64,000 bases of DNA, taken from contig NC_091971.1 of NCBI RefSeq assembly GCF_036711975.1, positions 5,215,501 to 5,279,500 on the forward strand, given 5' to 3'. The DNA comes from Onthophagus taurus (Eukaryota > Arthropoda > Insecta > Coleoptera > Scarabaeidae). Shown piece after piece: positions 1-12,521 of this stretch. Every line of letters begins with the position of its first letter. Position 1 is the stretch's first letter. Made by a program: the position numbers and the translations under genes. Below the pieces are notes generated by a model. That model saw only the letters and a program-made list of their open reading frames with translations. It was not told the DNA's origin and searched no databases.

Positions 1-1617
1 CAGAGAATTTAACACTGGAGGAAATGTGGAGAATTTTTAAAGAGATAATGCGAAAAAAAGTGGTGTGTGGAATGAGAAAATATAATTATCAGACAAAGAG
101 AACACACTGGTCGAATGAAGAGATCCGACAGACAATCAAGAAGAAGAAAGTGATGGAAGAAATAGATCAGAACGAATTTAGAAGAGGTTAGAGCAAACTA
201 TAGAACGAACAGAGATGTAGCTAAAAACCATCAAAGATAAAAACAACGAGATAAAGACAACTATAAGGGAAATTCTGGACATAAGAGGGAAGAGAAGATG
301 AGATAAGGGAAGATACTACAGACATAGCAACTGAAAAGATTACAATGAAAGAATTAGGAGAGGCAATGATGAAGATGAAAACAGACAAACTTACACAAAG
401 ACAAGATAGATCCCGAGATGATAAAATATTTGGGAATAAAAGGGAGGGAGTGGCTTCTAAGTATATATAAAACCGCATGGGAGTCGGAAACAATCCCAAA
501 AGATTGGGAAGATAATATATGGGAAGACAAATTATACACAAAGATAATAGAAAAAGGGTTAAGAAGAGTAGTGGAAAATAAACTAGAAAGATGAACAAGA
601 AGCATACAGAGCAAGCAAACATACGAACGATATCATTGAAAGGAAAATAGAGACGGGCAATGAACTATATTTAATATTCTTGGACCTAAAAGTAATTTTT
701 GACATGGTTAACCGTAGTATTATATGGAAATGTCTAGAACAACTAATGGTACCACAAAAACTAACAAAAATAATTTAAAACCAGTACAAGAAAGTCAAGG
801 GCATACTACAAATGAAGGGAGAAACATCAAAAACTTTTGAAATGAGCAAGGGAATAATACAAGGTGATAGCCTAAACCCCTGTTAATTATAATATTAATG
901 GACAGAGTCATAAAAAAAACAAGAACAAATAAATATCAAACAGTAATGGATTATAAAAGTTTGGAACCTGTAAAAATAGAGTGCTGATAGCAGAGAATCA
1001 TAAAGTTGGTTGAAATATGAACAGAAGAAATTGTAAAGATGAGCCTAGAATTGAACGTAAATAAATGTAAAATCGTGATAATAAGTAAAAAGGAAATAAA
1101 AAGTAACCCGAAAGAATTATTTATTAAGGAACAAAAGATAGAAGAAGTATCCTCGTGAGTACTTGGGCGGTATAATATCACAAGATGGAAGGATAGATTT
1201 AGATATAAATGAAAGAATAAAGAAAACAAATAACATATATCATACTCTAAACAAAACAATTTTTATAAAGAAGGAGATAGATAAAAAGATAAAATTGAAA
1301 GTGTACAACTCAACTCGGTGGCAGTGCCAATATTAACATATGCCAGTGAATCATGGAAATGAAATTTTTACGGAAAATAGTGGGAAAAATGAAGTGGGAT
1401 AGGATAAGTTATGAGGAAATAAGACTGGGAGTATATCAAGAGAAGAAATCAGCAAAATAGAGAGAAAGCACTAAACTGGTACGCCCAGATAATTAGAATG
1501 GAACATAACACAATAGTAAAAAAGGTATTTGAAGCAAATAATAAGGATAAGGAAAAGAAGAGAAGACCTAGGAAGCAGTGGGAGGAAAAAATAATAAATT
1601 TTATCCATGTTGCAAGT
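1..1617 (+). mobile_element. Dead RTE-like non-LTR retrotransposon (pol relic)
   Basis: Plus-strand translation in shifting frames gives reverse-transcriptase pieces of the RTE/endonuclease-RT type. A QGDSL-like motif is encoded around 855-875, with a palm-like stretch about 655-900. A thumb-like segment lies around 1045-1260, including ILTYASESW-like residues near 1330-1355. A basic tail with RRPRKQWEE lies near 1560-1590. Stops and frameshifts occur throughout, so it cannot make protein. The 5' end is off the window edge. The open stretches on the opposite strand are antisense shadows of this A-rich relic. Assignment to the RTE clade rather than another LINE clade is by resemblance only. 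Confidence 0.7.
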
Positions 1618-1664
1618 TAATTAAGTATTAATAAAGCAAAAACTTTTTTCTTGCTATTTATTAA

Positions 1665-2731
1665 TACAGGTTGGTTCAGCTTTTAATCAGGAAACTTTAC
1701 TAACACGTAGTACTTGCCAAAATAACACCAGTTTTTTATATCAACATAGGATCGCAAGTCTTTTGTTTTCGAACTATGAGCTGTCAAAGTTGAGCCAAAA
1801 ATTTACATTTTATCTTTTATTTCGGATATAATAAAACCGTAGAATTTGAAATTTTGTATGGATGTAGTAGTACATCCATACAAAATATTATTACAAATAT
1901 TAATACCTTATTTTCAACCATATCTTAAACTTCCCTAGCGCCCTCTAAGGGGATGAAATTCACAACCGCTTTGATTTTTTTATAACAACTTTTTAATGCC
2001 ATGAAATATTAACATAAAAAAATATGGGTTGTAGAGCTTATTCATTTTTGGTACTTTTTTGTCTCTTCAGTTTTTTCCTTAACGATAATAGTTTTAGCGT
2101 AAAAAAATAAAATATGCTACATTGTACAGTAAAGCGCTACTGTTATTTAAAGAAAATTTTGCTTTATAGCTGGTCTTTGAAGTTGTGCACTTACTAGGAT
2201 CTAGTACTAACTAAATAACACCAATTTAATTGTCATTTTCATAAGAAAAACCATAATTAAGCTGAATGTTTGTCTGAACAAATTACGTTGTTTTAAACAA
2301 TATTAAAAAATGGATACTCTTGCTTAATATTAATCAAAAATTATTAATAATCATCAACAATTATAAGGATTCACTGTAAATGAAACTTACAAGTTCTCAA
2401 AGCCAACATTTAGAATAATTTTAACTAAACATGGCGACACATAGCGGTACATGGCACGACATTTTATTTTTTTCCCCGGAAACTATTAACTTTAAGGAAA
2501 ATACTAAAGAGACAAAAAAGGACCACTAAAGAATGAGCTTTACAACCCATATTTTTTAATGTTAATATTCCATAGCGTTCATATATTAAAGTACCCTTAA
2601 AATTCACTAAAGAAGCACCCCTTGAAGTTTGTTGCAGTTATTCAGATACACCCTGTATAAAAAAGTTGTGTTATTTTGGCAAGTACTACGTCCTAGTAAA
2701 GTTTCCCGATTAAAAACTGAACCACCCTGTA
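1665..2731. mobile_element. Foldback/MITE element, long TIRs
   Basis: The left end (TACAGGTTGGTTCAG...) and the right end (...CTGAACCACCCTGTA) are reverse complements for about 60 bp with few mismatches, and further weaker complementarity extends inward. It has no coding capacity. The termini resemble Tc1/mariner-derived MITEs, which insert at TA. Confidence 0.75.
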
Positions 2732-3127
2732 TATACGGGACTAGTTTCGGGTTAAATGCCCATCTTTAGCCAAATCTATATGCATAACATAGAAAACATT
2801 ATACAAAAACCCAATTATTATGATCATTGCTTACTTACTGTCAAAAATGGACTAATGGTAAAAATATCTTGGTAACATAACCTCAATTTTCGACAAGTAC
2901 TCAACGCTGAATGTTTGTGTTTTAATTGTTTAATTGGTTCTTTGTCGGTAGTCATAAATGTTGTTATTATAGTGAAATTTTTAACCAAGATATTTTTACC
3001 ACGAGTTCCTTTTTGACAGTAAGTAAGCAATGATCATATTAATTGGGTTTTTGTATAATATTTTGTATGTTGCGCATATATATTTGGCTGAAGATGGGCA
3101 TTTAGATCGAAACTAGTCCCAAATATA
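2731..3127. mobile_element. Foldback MITE, about 0.4 kb
   Basis: It is nearly one long palindrome. GGGACTAGTTTCG at 2737 is mirrored by CGAAACTAGTCCC ending at 3120. Inner arms containing GATCATTGCTTACTTACTGTC and its complement flank a short centre. The ORF at 2824-3030 is an artefact of this palindrome. Confidence 0.75.
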
Positions 3128-3780
3128 CAGAGTGTTTCTAAATTGATGCGATAGATTTCAAGGAGTGATTTTTCAACAAAAATTCCTCTTCCCCACCGAG
3201 TTACAGCATTCTAAAGTTACAAGGAAAGAAATTGTTTTTATTTAATAAATCCACTATGGAGGAATTTAGAAGAATGAAATTTGGCAGATAACTGTTGCTA
3301 ATAAAATGACACTTTTTATAACCCAAAAATGTTATTACAAGGGGCTGAAAAAATTAATCCCTATAATACTTTGCATCAGAACTTTTTAATGCGTCTACAT
3401 TTTACTATTTAAAAACGTTTGATTTAAATAGAGGGATTCAATACGTAACTTTTTGTCTCTTGATATTTTTTCCTAAAATTGTTAGTTTGATCACAAAAAA
3501 ATTAAATTAATACACAGGCTCAAGCGAATTAATTCAGAGATTGGGTATTATTAGTCAAAGAAATGAAGTTATATCAAGTAGATCTCAGCATTATTTTATT
3601 TTTTGTGATCAAACTAACAATTTGTTAGTTGTAAACTTAAAAAATTGATTTTTTTCCATAACTTTAGAGGGCTATAACTTTGGAGGAGAAGGGGTTTAGA
3701 ACTAAATGTTATATAACCCTTAACTTTTGCTGAAAAATAACCCATTAAAATATTTCGCATCAATTTAGAAACAGCCTGTA
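3127..3780. mobile_element. MITE family X, copy 1
   Basis: The termini match ACAG-GTGTTTCTAAATTGATGCGA and its complement (TCGCATCAATTTAGAAACAGCCTGT). Internal blocks recur in a full-length copy at 8409-9046 and a deleted copy at 13528-13783. No ORF. It lies about 160 bp downstream of the last visible XRN1 exon, within the following XRN1 intron. Confidence 0.75.
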
Positions 3781-3938
3781 TTAATAGGAAGAAGTAGCAA
3801 GGAAGAAGTTTTTGTCGTTTTATTAATAAAGGAATTAGCTAAGAACTGGAAGGAGTGGAAGAAATAGATGGAGGAATAGGAAAAAGATTTATCCAACGCC
3901 ATCAAATATAAGAATCAGGAGAAGAAGATAAAACTCAC

Positions 3939-6900
3939 TTTATATAAAACATGCGGTTTAACTTGCATATTCGTAATTTTTGGTTTCGCTGTCTTTACAT
4001 ATTCATCAATAGTTTTTTCTAAACATTTTATAACCTCAGGCTCCAAAACACAACTTCCACAAGATCTTCGTTCAAACGAATAATATTCTTGGCTCTTTAT
4101 CCACTTTACAATTGCTGCGACTTTTTCTTTTCTACAACAAATCAATCAAACCAAAACAGCCAAGATAATTGCATTAATTATACCCATCCCCCTCCGGATA
4201 GATATCCTCCAAATAATAAACATTTTCATTATGCAAATTAACGTAAGAAAAAACTTCAGGGAAAAGTTCTTTGAATTGCTTAACAAGCTCCACCGCTTTT
4301 TCCGAATAATACCAGAAATTTCCATCTTTTCTTGTATATCCAGGAATTTCTTCGTTTCTTTTGCTAAATTTTAAGTTAAGCCCAACATTAACTTTACTTG
4401 ATTCATCAGTTGTTTGGAATCTTGGTACTGTAGATATTAAAATACTTCCTGTTATCCTCGAAAATAAAATCTTAGAAATTGCTAAAAAAAAAAATTAAAA
4501 AAATAAATTTTAAAAAATTATTAAAAAAATATATTTACCAATTCGAGTTGAAGCATCATGAGAATTCATATACTTAGTCCTCATTTGCGTTTCTAATATT
4601 TGTATATCATCCAAATTAGGTTCATCATAGCTTTTCATGCAAATTTTTAATCGTCCATTCTTAATGCAATCTTTGCTATCTTTCACTGTACCACAAGATC
4701 CATAACAAGGATGACTCAACATGAAGCATAAAGATCCAACAGGGAAAAGACTTTCAATATCTCTAAACGCCGAATGAACATCGTCATTAACCAAAATTTC
4801 TTTAACAATTGATTGTAATGGATAAGGAGAAGTTATAGGAGCCCATTGCTTTTCTAGTGTAACTCGTCCAGCTTGAGTAAACATATATTTACGTCCAATC
4901 ATGACTTTTACATGGACTAAGATGGAGACTGGACCTACTTCAATTCCAAAACGAGATTTATACCTTTAAAAGAACGATTAAATTGAAATTGTTTAAAATT
5001 ATAATTGATATTTACCGATCTGAGATTGTTGAACTCTCTAATTGCCAATCTTTAGCGACGTTTCCTTTATTTTCAACGATGTTAAAGTTACCTGGTTCTT
5101 TTGTGTGGTGGTAGCGGAAATTTTTATTTGAAACTGAGACAACTCTAAAATGTAAAGATTAAAAATTTTAGTTTAAAACCTAATTATTATAAATTAATAT
5201 CTTAAAAAGTTACTCACAAAGCTTCCACTAAATGTGGCCAAGCAACATAAACAGTTTTTCCAAGTAAATCTTTTGCAACTTCCTCTAATGGTGGAACATC
5301 ATAGTTTACTTTTAATGTGAGAATCATACTTTCATTTCGACTGGATTGTTCGTGAACTTTTACTTTAATATTAGCAACATGATGCTGTTTTTGAAACAAA
5401 ATCTCATTATTTAATCGAAAAATTTAAAATTATAAGCTTACCGTGTATTCTAAATGTTTAGTAGTAGGAAAACCAGGGAAATAAATCTCTTGTTTAACCC
5501 CCGGATATGCTCCTTTAATAAGTTTGTCTTTGGGGACTCGTATATCGTCTATACTAAGTTTTGTACAAATCGTAAAATTATTAGGAATCGTTGGGAAGTA
5601 TTCAGGAGCTGGATAAGGTCCTTGATCCGTTTTGCTGAATTGATAAATCAACATTGGTCCTTCTTTATTTCCTTCAATTTCTTCGGGTGTTAATTCTAAA
5701 TTGCACGGTTTCATTGCTTCTAATAATAACACTTCATTAATGAACGGTATTAAAACGACTGCTTCCCAATCGTGTTTCTTTCCGTTCAAATCGGTCATGA
5801 AATCGTTCGGATAAAAATCTTTTAACATTGAATTTTCGTCCGTCATCAATTTATGATATGCACTTGGTAACAACTTTTTGCTTAAAGGTGGTAATACCGC
5901 TAAAAGCTATAAAAAGAATTAAATTTTTTTAATGATTCAATAAATAAATTATACTTGTTCGTAAGGTTTAAAAGGTTTCCCCAAATCAAACTCTATTTTT
6001 AAGTCGGAAAACCCTTTAATATCCGATATGTAAGGAGCATAATGATGTGGGTAATACCAACTCCATGAACAACAACCGTTGTAGTAATAATTTAAGTTCC
6101 ACTGGATGGCTCTCACATAACCATGAGCCTGAGCTTGCAACACTTCACTAAAAAAATACAAGTAATCATGAGATACTTTAAATTAAAATTTGTAAATTAC
6201 GCTGTAACATTAGGGTATTCTAATTTATTTCTGTAGTAATCGGTTTTATGCTGAGTAAATTCCATTTGGATCATTTCTAAATCTCGGTCGGAAGAATCAC
6301 TTCTTTCGTCAATCTCTAAATTATCTAAGTTTAAGTCATTTGGGTCAGAAAACTAAAATAAAAACGATATAAATCAAATTTAAAAAATATATATATACAG
6401 GGTGACTGGGAACGTATTTATTGAAATGCATTATTATAGAGATCATTTGCAATATAGTTCAATAGTTTAATTTTGCGTAAAATGTCTTCGTTTACAAGAA
6501 CTTTTGAGTATGTTTTGATACATTGATGGTTTCTGTGATGGAAACGCGGTAGCAGCTCGTCGAGAGTTCCAGGGTTTAGTTGAGACTGGTAATTTAAAAA
6601 AAGCCGAACGTATAGGACCTAGTCGTCTTAATACAGAAGAGGAAGTTTTGGATGCATTCGAAGAAGCACTTGAAGAAGGCGATCTGGAGCGAAGGATTCA
6701 ATTTGATCCTTTCTTGAAGATGGATATTTCTTGAAAAAAATTTTGTGGACAGATGAATCCACGTTTTATAGAAAAGGTATAACAAATCTTCATAATTTAC
6801 ATTATTGGATTGACGAAAATCCTTTCGAAAGCTTTAACGGGTGGATAGAGCTCATTGGAAATAATAAAATATAAATATAATATAAATGCCCTCCACACAA

Positions 6901-9900
6901 TTCCTAAAATGTTCGAAATTCATTAAATGAAATGTTTCCTAATCGTTGAATTGAAAGAGGAGGACCAATTCCATGGCCTGCAAGGAGTCCTGATTTGACA
7001 CCCCTTGATTTTTATGTGTGGGGGCCACATAAAAGAAAGAGTGTATGCTATATGTTTAAAAAACGTTAATTACAAGTAAGATAATAAGATGGGAAATCAG
7101 GAAAAGAGTTCGTGCATGTATTAGGACTAGAGGTGCAGTTAATTACCTTTGGTTACTTGTTTTTATTGATGTGGTACATAAAATTGCTTAAATTACCTTT
7201 TGGCTAACTTTTGCCAGCTGTAAAAATTGTAATCACTCCAATTGTTATAAATTATTTGTTTAGTCAATGATTGATAGTTATTAATGAATTGCAGTCAACC
7301 AGTTTCTATTCGCTAAAATAAATAATAGGCGTAATAGATTTTGAATTTTTTTAACTTTGGATAAGTTGTCAAAATTATATATTCACCAATGCTTATCTTA
7401 TTATATCATCTTATCATATTAACAGAGAAGTTTTTAACATAACTTGTACGCCAAATATTTTGAATAGACACTCATAAAACATTAGTTTGTCTTAAACATT
7501 AAGTCACGAAATATTTTTTTCCTGTATTTTTAAACAATCGAAATATTTAAAATATTCTTCAACTTAAAATGCGTATTAAAGTGTAGTCTATCCAGAGAAG
7601 TCAACATGATGCCAAAGAAACTATTATTAAACTCTAAACTCCAATATTTGTAGGAGTATATAATGAAAATGCACAAAAACCAAAAAATTGAAATAATTAC
7701 TAAACTATTCAACTTTGTATAAGGCATATTTGGCTTAATCAATTGCAAATGAACTCTATAATACTCAATTTCAATATACAGGATCGCTGATATGTATGGA
7801 AACGGTCTATTACAATAAAGATAAATTAAATATACAGGGTTATGACGAAACAAAGTTACATTTTCTTTAATGGAACACTCTGTATATTATTCCATATTTC
7901 GGTTCATCTTGAAATTCTAAACAAAATTCATGTAGCACATCATACACCTACACTTAACCGTTTTCGAGATATTGAACTTTGAAAATCAGTCTTATGTTTG
8001 AGTCGATTATGTACATAGTTCATCAAGTTACCTTTGAAAGTTTCTCGTTTCCATAGCAACGCAGTGACATAACACATGTCAAAAATACAAAAATAGTTTG
8101 AATAATTTGCACTTAAAAATGAATTACGTAATAAGATAAAATCGTAATTTTTTAAAAGCTCGAAATCTGGAAAATGATTTATGATGTGCTTCATGAATTT
8201 TGTTTAGAATTTCAAAATGTACCGAAATACGGAATAATATACAGGTGTTCCATTAAAGAAAACGTAATTGATATTTATTGTAATAGGTTTTAAAAAATAG
8301 TAAAACTTTTGCATCTTAACATTTTTCACTAGATATCTTACTTTAGGAGATAATCGACCATTTCCATACATATCAGCGACCTGTATACGTTTATGTGCCA
8401 GTCATATATACAGAATGGTTCTAAATTGATGCGAAAGATTTCAAGGGTGATTTTTCAGCGAAAATTAAGGGGTGTCTCTTTCATATAACTTTTTGTGCCA
8501 AACCTCTTTTCCTGCAAGCTATAGCCCTTTAAAATTAAGGGAAAAAAATCTGCAACTTTCTTATCTCTTGACATTTTATAACTAACAAATTGTTAGTTTG
8601 ATCACAAAAAATAAAATAATGCTGAGATCAATTTGACATAACTTCATGTTTTTCGCCTGTGTATTATTTTATTTTTTTGTGATCACACTAACAATTTTAG
8701 GAGAAAATGACTAGATAGAAAAAAGTTGCGTATCGAATCCCTCTATTTAAATCAAGTTTTTAAAGAGAAAAACGTAGACGCATTAAAAAGTTCTGATGAA
8801 AAGTATTATAGGGGTTGATTTTTTCAGCCCTTTGTAATAACATTTTCTGGTTATAAAAATCGTTAAAAAGTGTCATTTTATTAGCAACAGTTATCCGCTA
8901 TCTGCTATATTTCATTCTTCTAAATTCCTCCATAGTGGATTTATTAAATAAAAACAATTCTTTTTCCCTAACTTTAGAGTGCTGTAACTCGGTGGGGAAG
9001 GGGTTGGGTTAGGTTAATCTTTGGCATCAATTTAGAAACACCTGTATATATACAGGTGTCTCATGTAACTGGTTACGTTTGAACTTTTTCAGGTTCCACT
9101 ATTCGTAGAGATTTGAAATTTTGGTAGCAAGGGTTGTCTATTCAGAACTTTTGATCTAAAATATTTTCAAGATGGCTTCCACTTCCGGTCTACCGGAAGT
9201 AGACATTAACTTCGTTATTTTAAATTGAATGCAATAGCTTTTATTACAGTTTTTAATTGTATGTAAAAAAATATGTTGACTTTCATAAAAGTAATTGGTA
9301 CCTAGCGTGTTTCGTTTTCGAATTATTTTGGTTTTAAGCTTTTTTTGGTAAATTTCAACGTGCTCTTTGAAACCCCACATCTCAGCCAACGTTCATTCAA
9401 AAAAGATCTATATTGGCACGATTACTCTTCAGATGCTGTCAAATAGATTGTCATTTGTTGTATTGGAGTATCTTATACAGGGTGGTCAAAAATTGAATTA
9501 CTCGAAATTCAATGAAGAATATATATTTTTTAGCCTATCAGAAATGGAATTCAATTCTCTACAAATTATCTATAAACATTCCTATACCTATTTATTGTAA
9601 CTTGCCTCATATTGGGTAATTTATTAAAATATGCACGAAATGCAGGTTTTTTTTATTAGAAAGCTATGGAATTTTGACAGTTTTTGGTCCATGTTTATGT
9701 TGTTGTTGTCATTAGTTATATTTGATGACGTGTGTAAGTTATTGAACATCATGGAGAAGATTTTCTTAATTCTGGACATATCAAGACCAAAAGAAACCGC
9801 ATATTTCGGTCACCAGTAATGAAGACAACAAAATAAATATTTGATTGTATTTTATTGCATCTTCTATTTGTTATTTGTGGCAACTAAAAGATTATGAATC

Positions 9901-12028
9901 GTAGTTAACAGTAGAAATAATAATAGAAATGAATTAAACAAAAAACTGTTAAAATGTCATAACATAAAAATACAAACGGTTTCCTGCATTTTCCGCATGT
10001 TTTGATAAATTTCCTAATATGAGAGAAACTACAATAAATAGGTATAGGAATGTTTATAGATAAATTGTAGAGAATTAAATTCAATTTCGGGTAGGCTAAT
10101 AAAATATAGAGCATTCCATTTAAAATTTTCGACTTTCTTGCGGTTGAATATGCAGAAACGGTAATTCAATTTTTGACCAGCCTGTATAAGATACTCTGAC
10201 ACAATAAATGGCAATCTATTTGACAGCATCTGAAGAGTAATCGTGCCAATTTGGAGCTTTTTTGAATGAACGTTGGCTGGGATATGCGGTTTTAAAGAGC
10301 ATGTTGAAATTTACCAAAAAAAGCTTAAAACCAAAATAACTCGAAAACGAAAAACGCTAGGTACTAATTACTTTTATGAAAGTCAACATATTTTTTAACA
10401 TACAATTAAAAACTGTAATAAAAAATATAGCATTTCATTTAAAATAACGAAGTTATGGTCTACTTCCGGTAGACCGGAAGTGGCACCCATTTTGAAAATA
10501 CTTTAGATTGAAAGTTTCGAATGAACAACCCATCCTACCAAAATTTTAAAACTGTATGAATGGTGGAACCTCTATAAAAGTTCTAACGAACCAGTTATGT
10601 GAAACACCTGTATATAAACCCACCATATCATCCGTATTTTTAATAAGCGCAGCTAATTCCGAATTAATAGGTTTTGTTGGTTCTAACGCCTCAAATTCCA
10701 CAACATCCCCATCGTCCTCCCATTCTTCCAATTTCCCCTAAAATTAATTAAAAAAATTACAAAAAAAATCATAAAAAATTGATTTAATTAATACTCTTGT
10801 TCCAAATTTTCTACCAGTTTTAGCTTCGAAATATTTTAAATCAGCACATTGGTCTGAGAAATGCTCAAACTCAACTTCAGCTAAAGCTTCTAAAAATTTT
10901 TCAAATCGTGGTAAATTCAACGTTCCCGATTCGTTTAAATACCCATCAAAAGTTGGTAAAACCTTCATATACGTTTTATAAAGCGCCGGGATAGCTCCTT
11001 CGCCAATATGTAAATAAGGGAGATGAGGAATAAAATCATTTCCGACTAAAAATCCCATCAGAACCCAATCGTCGATGATTTTTTCGATGTCGTATTTAAA
11101 AGCGAGTTGGTTCGATGTTTCGAGATCTTTAAATTCCAACCCAAGGTATTCTCTCATTAACGATAAGTGTAATAGGTAAAATGTAATTTCTTCTGGAGCT
11201 GATCTTTTTCGATTGGCTTTTCTGCCAAATTTTACCTCTTCGCGTAATAATGAAAAATGTGGTTCGTGTGTACATAAACCTAACATTATTAAATCTGCGT
11301 CTAAACCATATAAACAATGTCTTGTGTTTGGGTCATAACCCGGTTGGGCCCTTATATATCGGATGTAATCCATTATTTTATGTTCTCCTTCACCGGGAGT
11401 CTAAAAAAATTAAAAATTTATTGTTTTAATAATAAATTCGATAAATTATTTTACTTACTTCGTGCCCTGATAATATAATTTTACATTTTTGCCACAATTT
11501 GTCATTAGAAATTTTATCAACAACAAAATACTTTAATTGTTGTTGTAATTTAATCATAAAACTAGTCCCAGGGGTGATACAATTAGAATCAAACCGATCA
11601 TCCATAGGCAAAATTTCACCCTTTTTAACAGCCTTTTCAATCATTTTCTCAGCATCCTTAGCAGATCTAAATCTCCTTGCTCTTTGTTGATTCATTTTTG
11701 CTCTTGGAGCAACACCGTCGATTGCCATAAAAAACAATTTTTGAGGTTTAATCATTCTAAACAAAACCTCAATATAATGGAAGATATCTTGAAAAATTTT
11801 CTCTTCCGAAATACGAAAGTGAGGATCATCATCATCGGGATGCGAACAATTATGAATGATTCCATTCATATCCAAATATAAGTTATCAAAAGCGGGAATC
11901 TGAAATGTTTAATTAATTTAGTACAATTAAGGCATAATTTATTGAGTACTTACTTGGTATTCCTTAACGATTTCACTTAGGCAAGGATACCTTTCGGTGA
12001 TGTATCTGAAGAATTTTGGGACACCCAT
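3939..12028 (-). CDS. XRN1: 5'-3' exoribonuclease 1 (XRN1/pacman), 3' end missing
   Basis: Degrades decapped, 5'-monophosphorylated mRNA in the cytoplasm. Coding exons, minus strand: 11954-12028, 11459-11899, 10795-11400, 10624-10737, 6201-6352, 5955-6147, 5442-5906, 5218-5402, 5016-5144, 4539-4963, 4184-4481, 3939-4131; all phases join, giving 1092 codons. The start MGVPKFFR is the family's invariant N-terminus. Catalytic acidic residues are visible: D35 (YLDMNG), D86 (AIDGVAPRAKMNQQR), E176/E178 (GEGEH), D206/D208 (GLDADL) and D294 (GNDFIPHL). The SWSWYYPHHYAP segment is in exon 6. The last exon ends in VKPHVLYK, just before the family's C-terminal SH3-like region, so the remaining exons must lie left of position 1 behind an intron of at least 3.9 kb. 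Exon 8 uses a pyrimidine-poor acceptor. Intron 4 (6353-10623) is nearly all transposon. No frameshift was seen; a functional gene is likely. Confidence 0.93.
6396..7050 (+). pseudogene. Tc1/mariner transposase relic in XRN1 intron 4
   Basis: It starts with TACAGGGTGACTGGG. The plus strand reads a helix-turn-helix-like piece (AVAARREFQGL) near 6545, a DESTFY-like DDE segment followed by NLHNLHYWIDENP about 6750-6830, and PWPARSPDLTPLDF about 6975-7015, typical of insect mariner/DDE_3 transposases. The pieces are in different frames with stops. The start lies only about 43 bp from the XRN1 exon 5 acceptor. Confidence 0.75.
7051..7776. other. AT-rich intronic sequence, nothing recognised
   Basis: Part of XRN1 intron 4. 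I see no coding signal or clear repeat here; it may be decayed transposon. Confidence 0.4.
7777..8385. mobile_element. Nested foldback MITEs in XRN1 intron 4
   Basis: Outer ends ACAGGATCGCTGATATGTATGG (7779) and its complement (ending 8384) bound a second dyad at about 7850-8260, whose arms share TTTCTTTAATGGAACAC and CATGAATTTTGTTTAGAAT or their complements. No ORF. The arrangement suggests one MITE inserted into another. Confidence 0.65.
8409..9046. mobile_element. MITE family X, copy 2
   Basis: Same family as 3127-3780: TTCTAAATTGATGCGA at the left end, CATCAATTTAGAAACACCTGTA at the right, and the shared internal block GTGATCAAACTAACAAT. Lies in XRN1 intron 4. Confidence 0.75.
9051..10612. 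mobile_element. Large foldback element in XRN1 intron 4, ~550-bp arms
   Basis: The left arm, 9051 to about 9620, is mirrored by the right arm, about 10015-10612. Landmarks are TACAGGTGTCTCATGTAACTGG vs its complement, the mirrored CTTCCGGTCTACCGGAAG motif (about 9182 and 10463), and CTCTTCAGATGCTGTCAAATAG vs its complement. The ORFs on both strands here are mirror images of one another, not genes. The right terminus is 11 nt inside the intron from the XRN1 exon 4 donor. Confidence 0.8.
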
Positions 12029-12521
12029 GATTTCCGAAATATAAACTAACACAAGTTTAAGTTATTATTTAAAAAGATATACACAAACAGTTTTACGGTA
12101 TTTATCAACAAAACGATTGAGCAACTTGTTGAAATAGCGCTTTATGAAAATTTACACCATATTTAGCTTGAAGCTGCGTCTAAATGAGGAACGTTTATTT
12201 TTGCATCAAACCAAATCAACAAAATATCCCTAAAAAAGAAAAATATTCAAATGATAAAGTTACAATTTAAACTTTAAAAATTATTAAATCACTTATTAAT
12301 TTACATCTTTCTCGTCAAAACAACACAGATAATTATTATATAATAATTATTTAAATTATTAATCACCTATTATAATTAAATGATGTAACCAACTTCACAC
12401 TTATTACTTGGAAAAACATCTGATTAAATCACGTCACTTTTACATTTCACCGATTTGAGGTTAGGATTAAAGCATGTTAACCTTTCACTTTTAAACCGTG
12501 GCATTTACAATTAGAAAGTAA
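12029..12521. promoter_or_regulatory. Divergent promoter region shared by XRN1 and GlyRS
   Basis: 493 bp separate the two start codons, which point away from each other. The interval is AT-rich with no transposon signature and no obvious TATA box for either gene. It must contain both 5' UTRs and probably one bidirectional housekeeping promoter; this is inferred from spacing only. Confidence 0.55.

Noticed and set aside
221..1259. Leu/Phe-rich minus-strand ORFs that look like membrane proteins
   Set aside because: Antisense of an A-rich LINE relic; the sense strand carries the reverse-transcriptase motifs.
3900..3938. XRN1 ending at 3915 by read-through past exon 12
   Set aside because: A consensus donor (gtgagttt) follows VKPHVLYK, and the family continues well beyond this point, so the gene runs off the window instead.
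9156..10229. Several ORFs of 60-77 codons on both strands
   Set aside because: They are mirror images produced by the inverted arms of the foldback element; no protein family recognised.
11499..11881. Plus-strand ORFs over XRN1 exon 2
   Set aside because: Antisense shadows of a strongly conserved coding exon.
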